64,000 bases of DNA from Ignavibacteriales bacterium (GTDB taxonomy: Bacteria > Bacteroidota > Ignavibacteria > Ignavibacteriales > Ignavibacteriaceae). Below the pieces are notes generated by a model that had not been told where the DNA came from, made no database searches, and saw nothing but the letters and a program-made list of their open reading frames with translations. The stretch's first letter is position 1. The number at the start of each line of letters is the position of its first letter. Of this stretch, positions 17,312 through 26,026 are shown piece by piece. The DNA lies in assembly GCA_016707285.1 (NCBI GenBank), contig JADJIA010000005.1:372001-436000 (forward strand), written 5' to 3'. A program made the translations under genes and the position numbers.

Positions 17312-18418
17312 ATGGCGAATAAACTGGGTATCAGAGGTTATGATTATGTAGAGTTTTTTGTGGGAAGTGCCAAAGTCTGGGCATACTGGTTCTCAAAAGC
17401 AACCGGGATGAAGATAACAGCTTATGCCGGTCCTGAAACAGGAATCAGAAACAAAGTATCCTACCTCCTTCAAAAAAACGACCTGAAAATTCTGGTCACA
17501 TCACCTGTCAAACCTGACAACTATGAAATTTATAACTTTATCCAAAGGCATGGTGATGGAGTTAAAAGATGGACATTGAATGTTAATGATGTGGAATATG
17601 CGTACAATCATGCCATTAAAAATGGTGCCATTCCCACAATCAAACCACGTGAGTTAAAGGATGCCAATGGTATCTACCTCGAGGCAGCTATAAAACTTTA
17701 TGATGATGCAGAGATATCCTTTGTAAATGCTGATGAGTATCATGGTATTTTTCAACCCGGATTTGGTGAACCAATTCACAATTACGAAGTTGAAACTCAT
17801 GAAACAGGCTTAAAAATAGTTGATCACATCGTTGGTAATGTACGCGAAAATGAGATGAACTTCTGGGTTGACTATATGAATGCCGCATTAAATTTTGAAA
17901 CATTCGTGGATTTTGGACCCGGGGACATCGGAACCGAATACTCAGCACTCCTTTCAAAGGTTGTTCGATCTGAAGATACTCTTATCCGAAATCCCGTTAA
18001 TGAGCCATACAAAGGGAAAAGAAAATCGCAGATTGAAGAATATATCGAAGAATTCTGTGGAACAGGTATTCAACACATCGCCATCAGATCAGAGAATATA
18101 ATCGAGACAATTGGTGCGATGAGGAAAAATGGAATTGAATTTTTGAGCACTCCTCCTGCAACTTATTATGAGTCCCTGAAAGAGCGGGATTTAAAAGTTG
18201 AAGAGGATATCGACGAACTCAAAGAAAACGGTATTCTGCTTGACCCTGAAAGTGATGGTTATCTGTTACAGATATTCACAAAACCGGTGGGTGACCGGCC
18301 TACCTTCTTTTTTGAAGTTATTCAAAGAAAAGGTGGAAGTCAGGGATTTGGCAAAGGCAACTTCCAGGCACTTTTTGAAGCCATCGAACGGGATCAGGCT
18401 GCAAGAGGAAATCTTTAA
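17312..18418 (+). CDS. hppD: 4-hydroxyphenylpyruvate dioxygenase
   Basis: 368 residues with a GGAGATCAA ribosome site. It has the two-domain vicinal-oxygen-chelate fold. The Fe(II) triad is visible as H172 (VDHIVGNV), H255 (GIQHIAIR) and E335 (FFFEVIQRKG). The C-terminal GFGKGNFQALFEAIERDQ helix gates the active site in this family. It converts 4-hydroxyphenylpyruvate and O2 to homogentisate in the cytoplasm. It leads a four-gene operon with hmgA 22 bases behind. Because the enzyme needs O2, the host must see oxygen at least some of the time. Confidence 0.96.
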   Translation: MANKLGIRGYDYVEFFVGSAKVWAYWFSKATGMKITAYAGPETGIRNKVSYLLQKNDLKILVTSPVKPDNYEIYNFIQRHGDGVKRWTLNVNDVEYAYNHAIKNGAIPTIKPRELKDANGIYLEAAIKLYDDAEISFVNADEYHGIFQPGFGEPIHNYEVETHETGLKIVDHIVGNVRENEMNFWVDYMNAALNFETFVDFGPGDIGTEYSALLSKVVRSEDTLIRNPVNEPYKGKRKSQIEEYIEEFCGTGIQHIAIRSENIIETIGAMRKNGIEFLSTPPATYYESLKERDLKVEEDIDELKENGILLDPESDGYLLQIFTKPVGDRPTFFFEVIQRKGGSQGFGKGNFQALFEAIERDQAARGNL

Positions 18419-18439
18419 TTTTTAATCCAGGAGATCAAT

Positions 18440-19603
18440 ATGCCATTTTACCATAAACTTGGTGAACTGCCACCACGCAGACACATAACTTTTTATAAAC
18501 CTGATGGTGTTTCTCTCTACAGGGAAGAACTCTTCAGCACCCGTGGGTTTTCGGGAGTTTATTCAAATAAATACCATTATCATATTCCTCCTCAGGTTAA
18601 GGAAATTAAAGAGATTTTTCCCTTCACTGCAAAGGATTGGGAAGATGCTCCAATACAGTATTATCATTTTGTTACAGGAAGAAAAGTAACTCCCGGAAAC
18701 ATCCTTACTGCCCGTCAATCTTTTATGAGAAATCATGGTTGTAATATTTCAACTGCGCATGTAACCGAGGAGGCAGATTTCTTTTACAAGAATTCTCACA
18801 TGTCGGAACTTATCTTTATAAACCACGGCAGTGGGAAAATGTATTCTGAATATGGAGTAATACCATTTACTCAATGGGATTATCTGATTATCCCAAAAGG
18901 AACTGTGTATCAGTTAAAATTTGATTCATACGAAAATGTGAAACTATTTATAATAGAATCACTTACGCCGTTTGAGATACCACGCCACTTCAGAAATGAG
19001 TATGGTCAATTAAATGAAGACGCACCATATTATGAACGCGATTTTAGACCCCCTTCATCATTGGAACCATGTTTTGACGAGGGAGAGTTTAAGATGATTG
19101 TGAATCTTAATGGTCGTCATTTTGAATATGATGTACCTCACCATCCATTTGATGTTGTTGGATGGGATGGGTTCCTCTATCCGTATGCCTTTAATATCAA
19201 GGATTATGCGCCAAAAGTTGGCAGGTTACATTTGCCTCCGCCGGTGCATCTCCTGTTCTGGACGAGTAACTTTGTGGTTTGCAATTTCTGCCCAAGATTA
19301 TTCGATTTTGATCCAAAAGCTATTCCCGCTCCTTACTTTCACACAAATATCGACAGCGATGAAGTGATCTACTATGTGGATGGCGATTTTATGTCGAGAA
19401 AAAGTATAAGTGAAGGGTCGGTGACACTTCACCCGATGGGGATTCCACACGGACCTCAACCCGGGAAAACTGAAGCTTCAATCGGTGCAAAAGAGACCTT
19501 TGAGTACGCGATTATGATCGATACTTACGCACCACTTAAACTTACTGAAAATGTAAAAGAAACCCTTATTGAAGGATACGAAAACTCCTGGTTGGAGGTT
19601 TAA
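18440..19603 (+). CDS. hmgA: Homogentisate 1,2-dioxygenase
   Basis: 387 residues from an ATG with GGAGATCAAT upstream. It belongs to the bicupin homogentisate dioxygenase family, here in the short form common outside Proteobacteria. Visible features include VTEEADFFYKNSHMSELIF, a first cupin with GSGKMYSEYGVIPF, and a second cupin with HTNIDSDEVIYYVDG and HPMGIPHGPQPG, which supply the iron ligands. It opens the ring of homogentisate to maleylacetoacetate using O2. Placement between HPPD and an FAA hydrolase makes the assignment firm. Confidence 0.94.
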   Translation: MPFYHKLGELPPRRHITFYKPDGVSLYREELFSTRGFSGVYSNKYHYHIPPQVKEIKEIFPFTAKDWEDAPIQYYHFVTGRKVTPGNILTARQSFMRNHGCNISTAHVTEEADFFYKNSHMSELIFINHGSGKMYSEYGVIPFTQWDYLIIPKGTVYQLKFDSYENVKLFIIESLTPFEIPRHFRNEYGQLNEDAPYYERDFRPPSSLEPCFDEGEFKMIVNLNGRHFEYDVPHHPFDVVGWDGFLYPYAFNIKDYAPKVGRLHLPPPVHLLFWTSNFVVCNFCPRLFDFDPKAIPAPYFHTNIDSDEVIYYVDGDFMSRKSISEGSVTLHPMGIPHGPQPGKTEASIGAKETFEYAIMIDTYAPLKLTENVKETLIEGYENSWLEV

Positions 19604-19626
19604 TTCCAGCCGGAGGGAGACAGATC

Positions 19627-20733
19627 ATGATAAAATTACCCAAACATATTGAGAACCTTATCCCGTATAAAGCGGGTAAACCTGTAGAAGAACTTGCCAG
19701 GGAGCAGGGACTCACAAAAATCGTTAAACTTGCTTCCAATGAAAATCCTTTAGGACCATCTCCTATGGCAGTGGAAGCAGTAAAAAACAGTTTATCAGAG
19801 TTGAACAGATACACTGATCCAAAGAGTTTTCTTCTTGTTAAAAAATTATCTCAGTATTATGAGGTTCCGCAAGAAAGAATAATTACAGCAAGCGGATCAG
19901 ATGCTCTTCTACAATATATAATTTATGGAGTTTGTGAACCCGGCGATGAGGTTATTACTTCACAGGGAACATTTATTGGATGGTATGTAAATGCTGATAA
20001 ATATAACATTAAGTGTGTCAGAACAATTATGGATGATTTTACATACGATCTGAATGCCATACTTGCAGCAATCAGTGAAAAAACAAAAATTATCTACCTG
20101 GCGAATCCAAATAATCCGACAGGAACCATGTTCACAAGATCTCAATTTGAAGAATTTCTTGCCCGGGTGCCTGATACTATTTTGATCGTACTTGATGAGG
20201 CATATACCCTTTATGCGAGAAAGTTTAAAGAATATCCGGATGGACTAAAGTATGAAAAAGACAATCTGATGGTTCTAAGAACTTTTTCGAAAGATTATGG
20301 TCTGGCGGGTTTGAGGCTTGGTGTAGGTTTCGGAGAACAAAATCTCATACAGGCATTGTATAAAGTTAAACTACCATTTGAGCCAAATATGCTTGCTCAA
20401 GTTGGGGCGATGGCTGCACTTGATGATATCAATTTCCTGAAAGAAACTGCTGAACTTAATGAAAAATCACTTAACAAGTTTCGGACAGAATTTGATAAAA
20501 TAGGTTTGCGATATACCAAATCAGCCGGTAACTTCTTGATGTTGATTTTTCATGATGAATCCACTGCCATCCAGTTTAATAATGAATGTCTGAACAGGGG
20601 ACTCATCTTACGACATACAGGTTCGTTTGGTGTTCCAAATGGAGTAAGAATTAACAGTGGTACCCTGGATGAAACTGAATTTGCCATTGGTGTAATAAAA
20701 GAAGTTTTTGAATCGATAAAAGTAGAAGTATAG
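19627..20733 (+). CDS. HisC-like class I/II aminotransferase, probably for tyrosine
   Basis: 368 residues with a GGAGGGAGACA ribosome site. By sequence it is a histidinol-phosphate aminotransferase: KLASNENPLGPSP at the N terminus, NPNNPTGT near residue 160, LDEAY, and the PLP lysine K222 in FSKDYGLAGLRLG. HisC-type enzymes often accept tyrosine and phenylalanine. Because the gene sits inside a homogentisate operon and no other his gene is in the window, I infer that it makes 4-hydroxyphenylpyruvate from tyrosine. A true HisC role remains possible. Confidence 0.85.
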   Translation: MIKLPKHIENLIPYKAGKPVEELAREQGLTKIVKLASNENPLGPSPMAVEAVKNSLSELNRYTDPKSFLLVKKLSQYYEVPQERIITASGSDALLQYIIYGVCEPGDEVITSQGTFIGWYVNADKYNIKCVRTIMDDFTYDLNAILAAISEKTKIIYLANPNNPTGTMFTRSQFEEFLARVPDTILIVLDEAYTLYARKFKEYPDGLKYEKDNLMVLRTFSKDYGLAGLRLGVGFGEQNLIQALYKVKLPFEPNMLAQVGAMAALDDINFLKETAELNEKSLNKFRTEFDKIGLRYTKSAGNFLMLIFHDESTAIQFNNECLNRGLILRHTGSFGVPNGVRINSGTLDETEFAIGVIKEVFESIKVEV

Positions 20734-20807
20734 ATTAATTTTAACCACTAAGTGAAAATATCAGACTTACAATTTTGTATTTCTGAATTTTCCGGGAGAG
20801 AATCGAA

Positions 20808-21827
20808 TTGAAATTTGTAAGTTATTATAAGGACTCAAAATTTAGAGTTGGAATCCTTGTGAACGATGTCGTGATCGATGTTGAAGAGGGCTCAGCCTCA
20901 ACAGGTAAAAAACTTCCTGCAACAATGAAGGAGTTACTTGAGGTATGGAACGAGTCTTTAAGCATCTGTGAGTCAATTGTTAATAATTTTCACGCGGGTA
21001 ATACTGCGGGGGTCAATCTCGATGAATTAAAACTTGGACCACCGGTTCCATACCCAACTTCCTGCAGGGATGGTTATGCATTCCGTCAGCATGTTGCAAC
21101 AGCGCGCAGGAACAGGGGAGTGCCAATGATTCCTGAGTTTGACCAGTATCCTGTATTTTATTTTACTAATCATAATGCGATTTATGGTGGTGGTGATCTG
21201 ATCGTGGAAACCGATCACCTGCAAAAATTGGATTTTGAGCTGGAAGCCGCCATCGTAATTGGCAGGCATGGCAGAAATATAAAATCATACGAAGCCGACA
21301 ATTACATTGCCGGATATATGATAATGAATGATTTTTCTGCCAGAGTGCTACAGATGGAAGAGATGTTGTTGAACCTGGGTCCTGCAAAGGGAAAAGATTT
21401 TGCAACTGCAATTGGTCCTGTATTGGTTACACCGGATGAACTCGAAAACAGAAAGGTAACCACTCCCTATGGAGACAAATATGATCTTGAAATGAAAGCA
21501 TATCATAATGGGAGGTTAATCTCTGAAGGAAATCTTAAACAGATGGATTGGACATTTGCCGAAATTATCGAACGCGCTTCATACGGTGTTGACTTGTATC
21601 CAGGTGATATTATTGGATCAGGAACGGTTGGAACGGGATGCTACCTTGAATTAAATGGTACGGCTGCTTTAAATGCCAAAGAAAAAGGTGAGGAATTTAC
21701 ACCTGTATGGTTGGCTGAGGGTGATGACATTGAGTTGCAGATTGAAGGATTGGGCAGGCTCAAAAACACAATTAGAAGGGCTGTAGATGATTACAGTTTG
21801 CTTGCCCGAAAAAAAATGAACCCATAA
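20808..21827 (+). CDS. Fumarylacetoacetate hydrolase family protein
   Basis: 339 residues. The likely start is a TTG at 20808, since GGGAGAG lies 8-14 bases upstream and the protein then begins MKFVSYY, as family members do. Metal-site residues appear in KLDFELEAAIVIGRHG and the family's NDFSARVLQ motif follows. GSGTVGTGCYLELNG near the C terminus is typical of the short FAH group. It should split the C4 unit to give fumarate and acetoacetate. No maleylacetoacetate isomerase is in the window. Last gene of the operon, 75 bases behind the aminotransferase. Confidence 0.9.
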   Translation: MKFVSYYKDSKFRVGILVNDVVIDVEEGSASTGKKLPATMKELLEVWNESLSICESIVNNFHAGNTAGVNLDELKLGPPVPYPTSCRDGYAFRQHVATARRNRGVPMIPEFDQYPVFYFTNHNAIYGGGDLIVETDHLQKLDFELEAAIVIGRHGRNIKSYEADNYIAGYMIMNDFSARVLQMEEMLLNLGPAKGKDFATAIGPVLVTPDELENRKVTTPYGDKYDLEMKAYHNGRLISEGNLKQMDWTFAEIIERASYGVDLYPGDIIGSGTVGTGCYLELNGTAALNAKEKGEEFTPVWLAEGDDIELQIEGLGRLKNTIRRAVDDYSLLARKKMNP

Positions 21828-21862
21828 ACAAATAAAATCTAAAAATAAATTTGAACAGCTTC

Positions 21863-23101
21863 ATGAAGTATTCCCGAATTTTGATCTTTTTTTCTGTCAC
21901 ACTTTTTTCTCTACAAGCTCAAGGCACTTTTTTTGACTTTGCAAGTCTTGCAAGAAAGGACAGTTTTTACGCCGAATTAAAGCTAAAAATAGCAGAATCA
22001 GTAAAAAAAGAGAATCGCCGTGATGTGAAAAAGATAGCTGACGGGTTGTGGGCTTCCGAACTCACACTTACAAGAAGCCAGGAGTTCAAGGATTTCCTCG
22101 ATGAATTGCTCGATTCAATTTACACATTTGAGCCCGATCTTCAACGAAGAATTCTACAGGCTGTTCATTCACTTTATCGTGGTGAATTTCAGGAAAAAGT
22201 AACCACTTTTGCGCATTCAACCTCCGATGTTAAACTTTTTGCCATGGCATTAAGTCAACTGAAACTTGAGAGATCAAGAGTTGAATATTTCGAGAATCTG
22301 ACAAGATCAAAGTTTGGAAATAAACTTGATAACCCGATTATTACAGCTCTATTGCTCTCACTTCGAATGAAAAATGCCGGGGAGAGAGTTGTTCCACCTG
22401 TAAAAGATTTGTTAACTTTCCAAAAAGACAGTTCCGTTTTTCGAATGTATATGTTTGTCAGATCAAACAGAGACTTTTCGGGTCAGATCATATTCCGGAA
22501 ACGGGACGGCAATTTTGTTAGAGACTCATCAGGTAATGTTGTTACTCTCCCTTATTTTGCCCGTTCAATTACAAACTTACCGGGCTATGTTACTAACGGA
22601 AATTCTCCACAGGGGATATTTGCCATTACCGGTGCTTATAATTCACCGGCAAAATTGATAGGACCAACACCCCGGATCCGTTTGTTCATGCCTTCCGAGG
22701 GAGAGAACAAACAGTTCTACAACGGTTATAAAAACTCTGCAAAGTTGAGCGACAGTGTGTTGTACAGTTTACTTCTTCCTGAAAGCTGGAGAAATTATTC
22801 TCCTGTTTATGAATCATATTATGCAGGTAAGGCAGGCAGATTTGATATTGTAATGCACGGAACCACTGTTGACCAAAGATATTATAAAAATGAAGTGTTT
22901 TATCCTAATGTTCCAACTCATGGATGTTTAAGTGGTATTGAGAAGTGGGATGATAAAGGGTACCTGATTTTTAGTAATCAGGAAAAACTGCTTGATATCT
23001 ATAATTCATTGGGTAATCCCAAAGGTTATCTTTATCTGATTGAATTGGATGATCAAGAGAAAGATGTAACGCCTGAAGAAGTTCAAAATTTGTTAAAATG
23101 A
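21863..23101 (+). CDS. Exported YkuD-like (L,D-transpeptidase-type) protein
   Basis: 412 residues from the ATG at 21863; a TTG 12 bases upstream is in frame. The start MKYSRILIFFSVTLFSLQA is a signal peptide cut before QG. The first half is helical and unlike anything I recognise. The second half has IVMHGTTVD and, 19 residues later, NVPTHGCLSG, the His and Cys motifs of the YkuD fold. L,D-transpeptidases crosslink peptidoglycan or attach proteins to it; the usual arginine or asparagine after the Cys motif is replaced by SG. The assignment is by motif only. It follows the FAH gene by 35 bases and may be in the same transcript by read-through. Confidence 0.65.
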   Translation: MKYSRILIFFSVTLFSLQAQGTFFDFASLARKDSFYAELKLKIAESVKKENRRDVKKIADGLWASELTLTRSQEFKDFLDELLDSIYTFEPDLQRRILQAVHSLYRGEFQEKVTTFAHSTSDVKLFAMALSQLKLERSRVEYFENLTRSKFGNKLDNPIITALLLSLRMKNAGERVVPPVKDLLTFQKDSSVFRMYMFVRSNRDFSGQIIFRKRDGNFVRDSSGNVVTLPYFARSITNLPGYVTNGNSPQGIFAITGAYNSPAKLIGPTPRIRLFMPSEGENKQFYNGYKNSAKLSDSVLYSLLLPESWRNYSPVYESYYAGKAGRFDIVMHGTTVDQRYYKNEVFYPNVPTHGCLSGIEKWDDKGYLIFSNQEKLLDIYNSLGNPKGYLYLIELDDQEKDVTPEEVQNLLK

Positions 23102-23125
23102 TAAGGATCTTTGGTAAAATTTATA

Positions 23126-23533
23126 ATGATTAACACGAAAATATTATTATCCACCAGCGCAGTTGTATTGGGATTATTTGGGTTTCTCTCTTCTTTTTTC
23201 TCTCAGGAACTCTTGTTACATACAAAAGTTACATCTGACGGCGCAGCTGATATGTTCATTCAACTGTTAGCAGCTCTTTTTATTGGATTTGCGATAATGA
23301 ACTGGATGAACAGGGGAGTTATAATGGGGGGAATTTATGCACGACCATTGGCAATGGGAAATTTTTCACATTTCCTCATCGGTTTTATAACATTTGCGAA
23401 GGTTTTAAGTGCCAAACCCCATCTCCCGGGGATGTGGATATTAACGATTATCTACTTCCTGTTTACACTGGCTTTTGGAGTAGTAATGTTTTTTCATCCT
23501 GTTGCAGCGGAGAAAAAAGCCAGGGGTGAATAG
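23126..23533 (+). CDS. Small four-helix membrane protein, function unknown
   Basis: 135 residues from the ATG at 23126; an in-frame TTG at 23111 lies just after AAGGA and is a possible alternative start. There are four hydrophobic segments with short connecting loops, one carrying NWMNRGVIMGGIYARPLAMGNFSHF, and a basic C-terminal tail (KKARGE). I do not recognise a characterised family. It sits 24 bases behind the YkuD-like gene and ends at a strong two-way terminator, so it closes this rightward block. Confidence 0.65.
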   Translation: MINTKILLSTSAVVLGLFGFLSSFFSQELLLHTKVTSDGAADMFIQLLAALFIGFAIMNWMNRGVIMGGIYARPLAMGNFSHFLIGFITFAKVLSAKPHLPGMWILTIIYFLFTLAFGVVMFFHPVAAEKKARGE

Positions 23534-23555
23534 AGGGTAAAATATTGAGTAATAA

Positions 23556-23588
23556 AAAGAGGCTGCACATTATTGGACAGCCTCTTTT
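23556..23588. terminator. Bidirectional terminator
   Basis: A 10-bp stem AAAGAGGCTG/CAGCCTCTTT (23556-23565 and 23578-23587) with a 12-base loop, T-rich to the right and A-rich to the left. It lies between convergent genes ending at 23533 and 23597 and can serve both. Confidence 0.85.
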
Positions 23589-23596
23589 GGTTTTAA

Positions 23597-26005
23597 TCAG
23601 ATGAAGAAATTTAATTGTAAAGTTTTATTGGCTTTAATTAATTCTTCAGACAAAAAGTTTTGTTCCACTTTTTTATCTCCAATATAAAGTCCTTTTTTCT
23701 CATCTGATGAATGACGAATTACATTCAAATAAAGGCGGCATCCTCTAAATACTCTCGAAGCCTTAAAAGAATTCCAGTAAGAAGGGAGTGCCGGTGAGAT
23801 TTCCATTCCGGTAAATTGGGGTTTATATCCTGCGATATTATCCATTCCAATTCTGAGCATCCAAACAGCAGTACCTGTCAGCCACGAATGGCTTGCCTGA
23901 CCTTCAGAAGGGTGATCGGGGCTGGTAACATATTCAGCAAAGACATAAGGTTCCACTTCATAAATATCACTTCTTTCAGCGGAATTTGCAGGCAGCATAC
24001 TTTTATAGATATTTATCGCAGAATCCACATCACCAGCCACGATGGATGCAAGCACAAACCAGGAGGAAGCATGATTAAAAATGGCACCATTTTCTTTTTT
24101 ACCCGGAACACAACGACTTATCAATCCGGTGTTCGCCTCAACTTTTGTGTATGAGGGAAAGCAGATTTGAATCCCGTTTGGACGGAGAAGATGTTTTTTT
24201 ACAGAATCAACACATTTTTGTGCTCTGTCCAAAGGAGCCATTCCCGATATTACAGCCCATGACTGTGAATTGATGAATATCTTGCCTTGTTCACTTTTTG
24301 AGGTTCCCAGAGGCTCCAGGAAGTCGTTAAATGCACGGATATACCACTCACCATCCCATGCAACTTCATTCACAACTTTTTCCATGTGAACATAAGCTTC
24401 GCTCCACTTTTTAATCCTGTCCTGATCGTTTCTCAATCCAAGAAGTGGAAGTGTTTTTTTGATCACATATCCGAGGAAAAATGCACCCCAGATTGTTTCA
24501 CCTTTGCCGCGAGGACCTACTTTATCAAGGGTATCATTCCAGTCGCCATTCATTATTTTTGGCAGACCTCTTTCACTAACAGAAGAGATACAAAAATCGA
24601 TGGCTCTGGCGGTATGTTCATAAACTGTTGATTCACCCTCATCATAAAATTTTACAACTTCATCAAGCAGATCAAAATCACCGGTTTCATTCAGATATTC
24701 GGTAACTCCAAAAGGAATCCATAGAGGAGTGTCGGAGTGATTTGTCTTTTCGCCCCACTCAGTTATCTTAAAAAAGTTGTGAAGAGTTGATCCGTCATTA
24801 AACTGATATTTCAAAGCATTGGTAATTCGGGCTCTGACTCTGCCGGGTTCAGGAATAACCATACCCAAAATATCCTGAAACTGATCACGGATACCATTAC
24901 CAAAAAGTAGTCCACCGTGATAATAACCCGAGTTGCGGGCCATGTCAAATGTAACCGCTGCCTGATACTGGTTCCATACATTCATCGAAGCATTAAATTT
25001 TTCATCCGGTGTTTCTATTGTAAAATGGTTTAGATAATTTGTCCAGTAGGTTTTTACTTCTTCGAGTTTCGAATCAATTACATCCACATTTTTAAGTGAA
25101 TTCCAGTCCAGGGAGAGATATTTGGATTCAGGAGATTGTTCATCTTTTGGCGAAACTCCCATTATGATTGCAAAATCAATCGATTCACCCGGTTCCAACG
25201 AGATTTTGTTTTGTAGAGCAGCAACAGGATCACCAGCTGTGATTTCTGTGTTAAACATCTCACCCCGCTCAACAGCTTCAGGGTTGGCTTCAGATCGCCA
25301 TCTGCCGATGAATTTGTCGAGACTGCCATCAAACCCGGTTACAGGTAATGTTGAAGTAAAAAGCAGATCGTATTTCCAGTCGAGGTTGGGTTGTTCTACT
25401 GATACTTTTTTGTTTAATACCCAATATCTTCTTGTTGCAACAAGGGTGTTATGGGACTTATCGAATTTAATATCAGTAAAATGTTTGTCATTTGGCTGAT
25501 TAATGATGTCGTTCAGTGCATTACCCATCATCAACTCAGCAAAAGAATAGATTTCAAGGTTTTTCTTTTCTGATGACAAGTTTTTGAGTGATACACGCCA
25601 TATCTCAACATTTCCCTCACGAGGAACAAAATATGTTAAAACACCTTCAATGCCTAAAAAACGGGTTTTGATGGTAGTGTAACCCTGACCATGTCTGCAT
25701 TCATAAAAATCATATTTTTTGTCAATTGTAGGAGCCCAGCTTAAAGAACGATATTCACCGCTGGCTGAATCCTTTACCATGACATATCTACCGGGTCGAT
25801 CCCAAGGGAGACAGTTGTATCTCATTCGGGTTAGCCGGTTATCGCGTGGGGTCTCAAGGAATGAAAATCCACCACCCGTATGGGATAATAAACCTGCATA
25901 ATCGTTATTCCAGATGTAATTAAACCATGGACGGGGAGTTCTTGGGTTGGTGATTACAAATTCACGATGATCTTCAGTGAAAAATCCATATTTATTATTG
26001 ATCAT
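23597..26005 (-). CDS. GH94-family glycoside phosphorylase
   Basis: 802 residues, the normal size for cellobiose/chitobiose phosphorylases. The N-terminal domain starts KYGFFTEDHREFVITNPRTP and has LSHTGGGFSF, as in the chitobiose phosphorylase branch. The (alpha/alpha)6 catalytic domain has GLLFGNGIRDQFQDILG and NGDWNDTLDKVG, where DWND (488-491) holds the general acid. GH94 enzymes split a beta-linked disaccharide with phosphate to give a sugar 1-phosphate. No signal peptide, so cytoplasmic. Last gene of a leftward cluster with a GH38-like protein (22-base gap), a HAD phosphatase and a phosphohexomutase, which could use the sugar 1-phosphate. The substrate is unknown. Confidence 0.85.
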   Translation of the reverse strand: MINNKYGFFTEDHREFVITNPRTPRPWFNYIWNNDYAGLLSHTGGGFSFLETPRDNRLTRMRYNCLPWDRPGRYVMVKDSASGEYRSLSWAPTIDKKYDFYECRHGQGYTTIKTRFLGIEGVLTYFVPREGNVEIWRVSLKNLSSEKKNLEIYSFAELMMGNALNDIINQPNDKHFTDIKFDKSHNTLVATRRYWVLNKKVSVEQPNLDWKYDLLFTSTLPVTGFDGSLDKFIGRWRSEANPEAVERGEMFNTEITAGDPVAALQNKISLEPGESIDFAIIMGVSPKDEQSPESKYLSLDWNSLKNVDVIDSKLEEVKTYWTNYLNHFTIETPDEKFNASMNVWNQYQAAVTFDMARNSGYYHGGLLFGNGIRDQFQDILGMVIPEPGRVRARITNALKYQFNDGSTLHNFFKITEWGEKTNHSDTPLWIPFGVTEYLNETGDFDLLDEVVKFYDEGESTVYEHTARAIDFCISSVSERGLPKIMNGDWNDTLDKVGPRGKGETIWGAFFLGYVIKKTLPLLGLRNDQDRIKKWSEAYVHMEKVVNEVAWDGEWYIRAFNDFLEPLGTSKSEQGKIFINSQSWAVISGMAPLDRAQKCVDSVKKHLLRPNGIQICFPSYTKVEANTGLISRCVPGKKENGAIFNHASSWFVLASIVAGDVDSAINIYKSMLPANSAERSDIYEVEPYVFAEYVTSPDHPSEGQASHSWLTGTAVWMLRIGMDNIAGYKPQFTGMEISPALPSYWNSFKASRVFRGCRLYLNVIRHSSDEKKGLYIGDKKVEQNFLSEELIKANKTLQLNFFI

Positions 26006-26026
26006 ATAAAATTTAATCTTTTTTCT

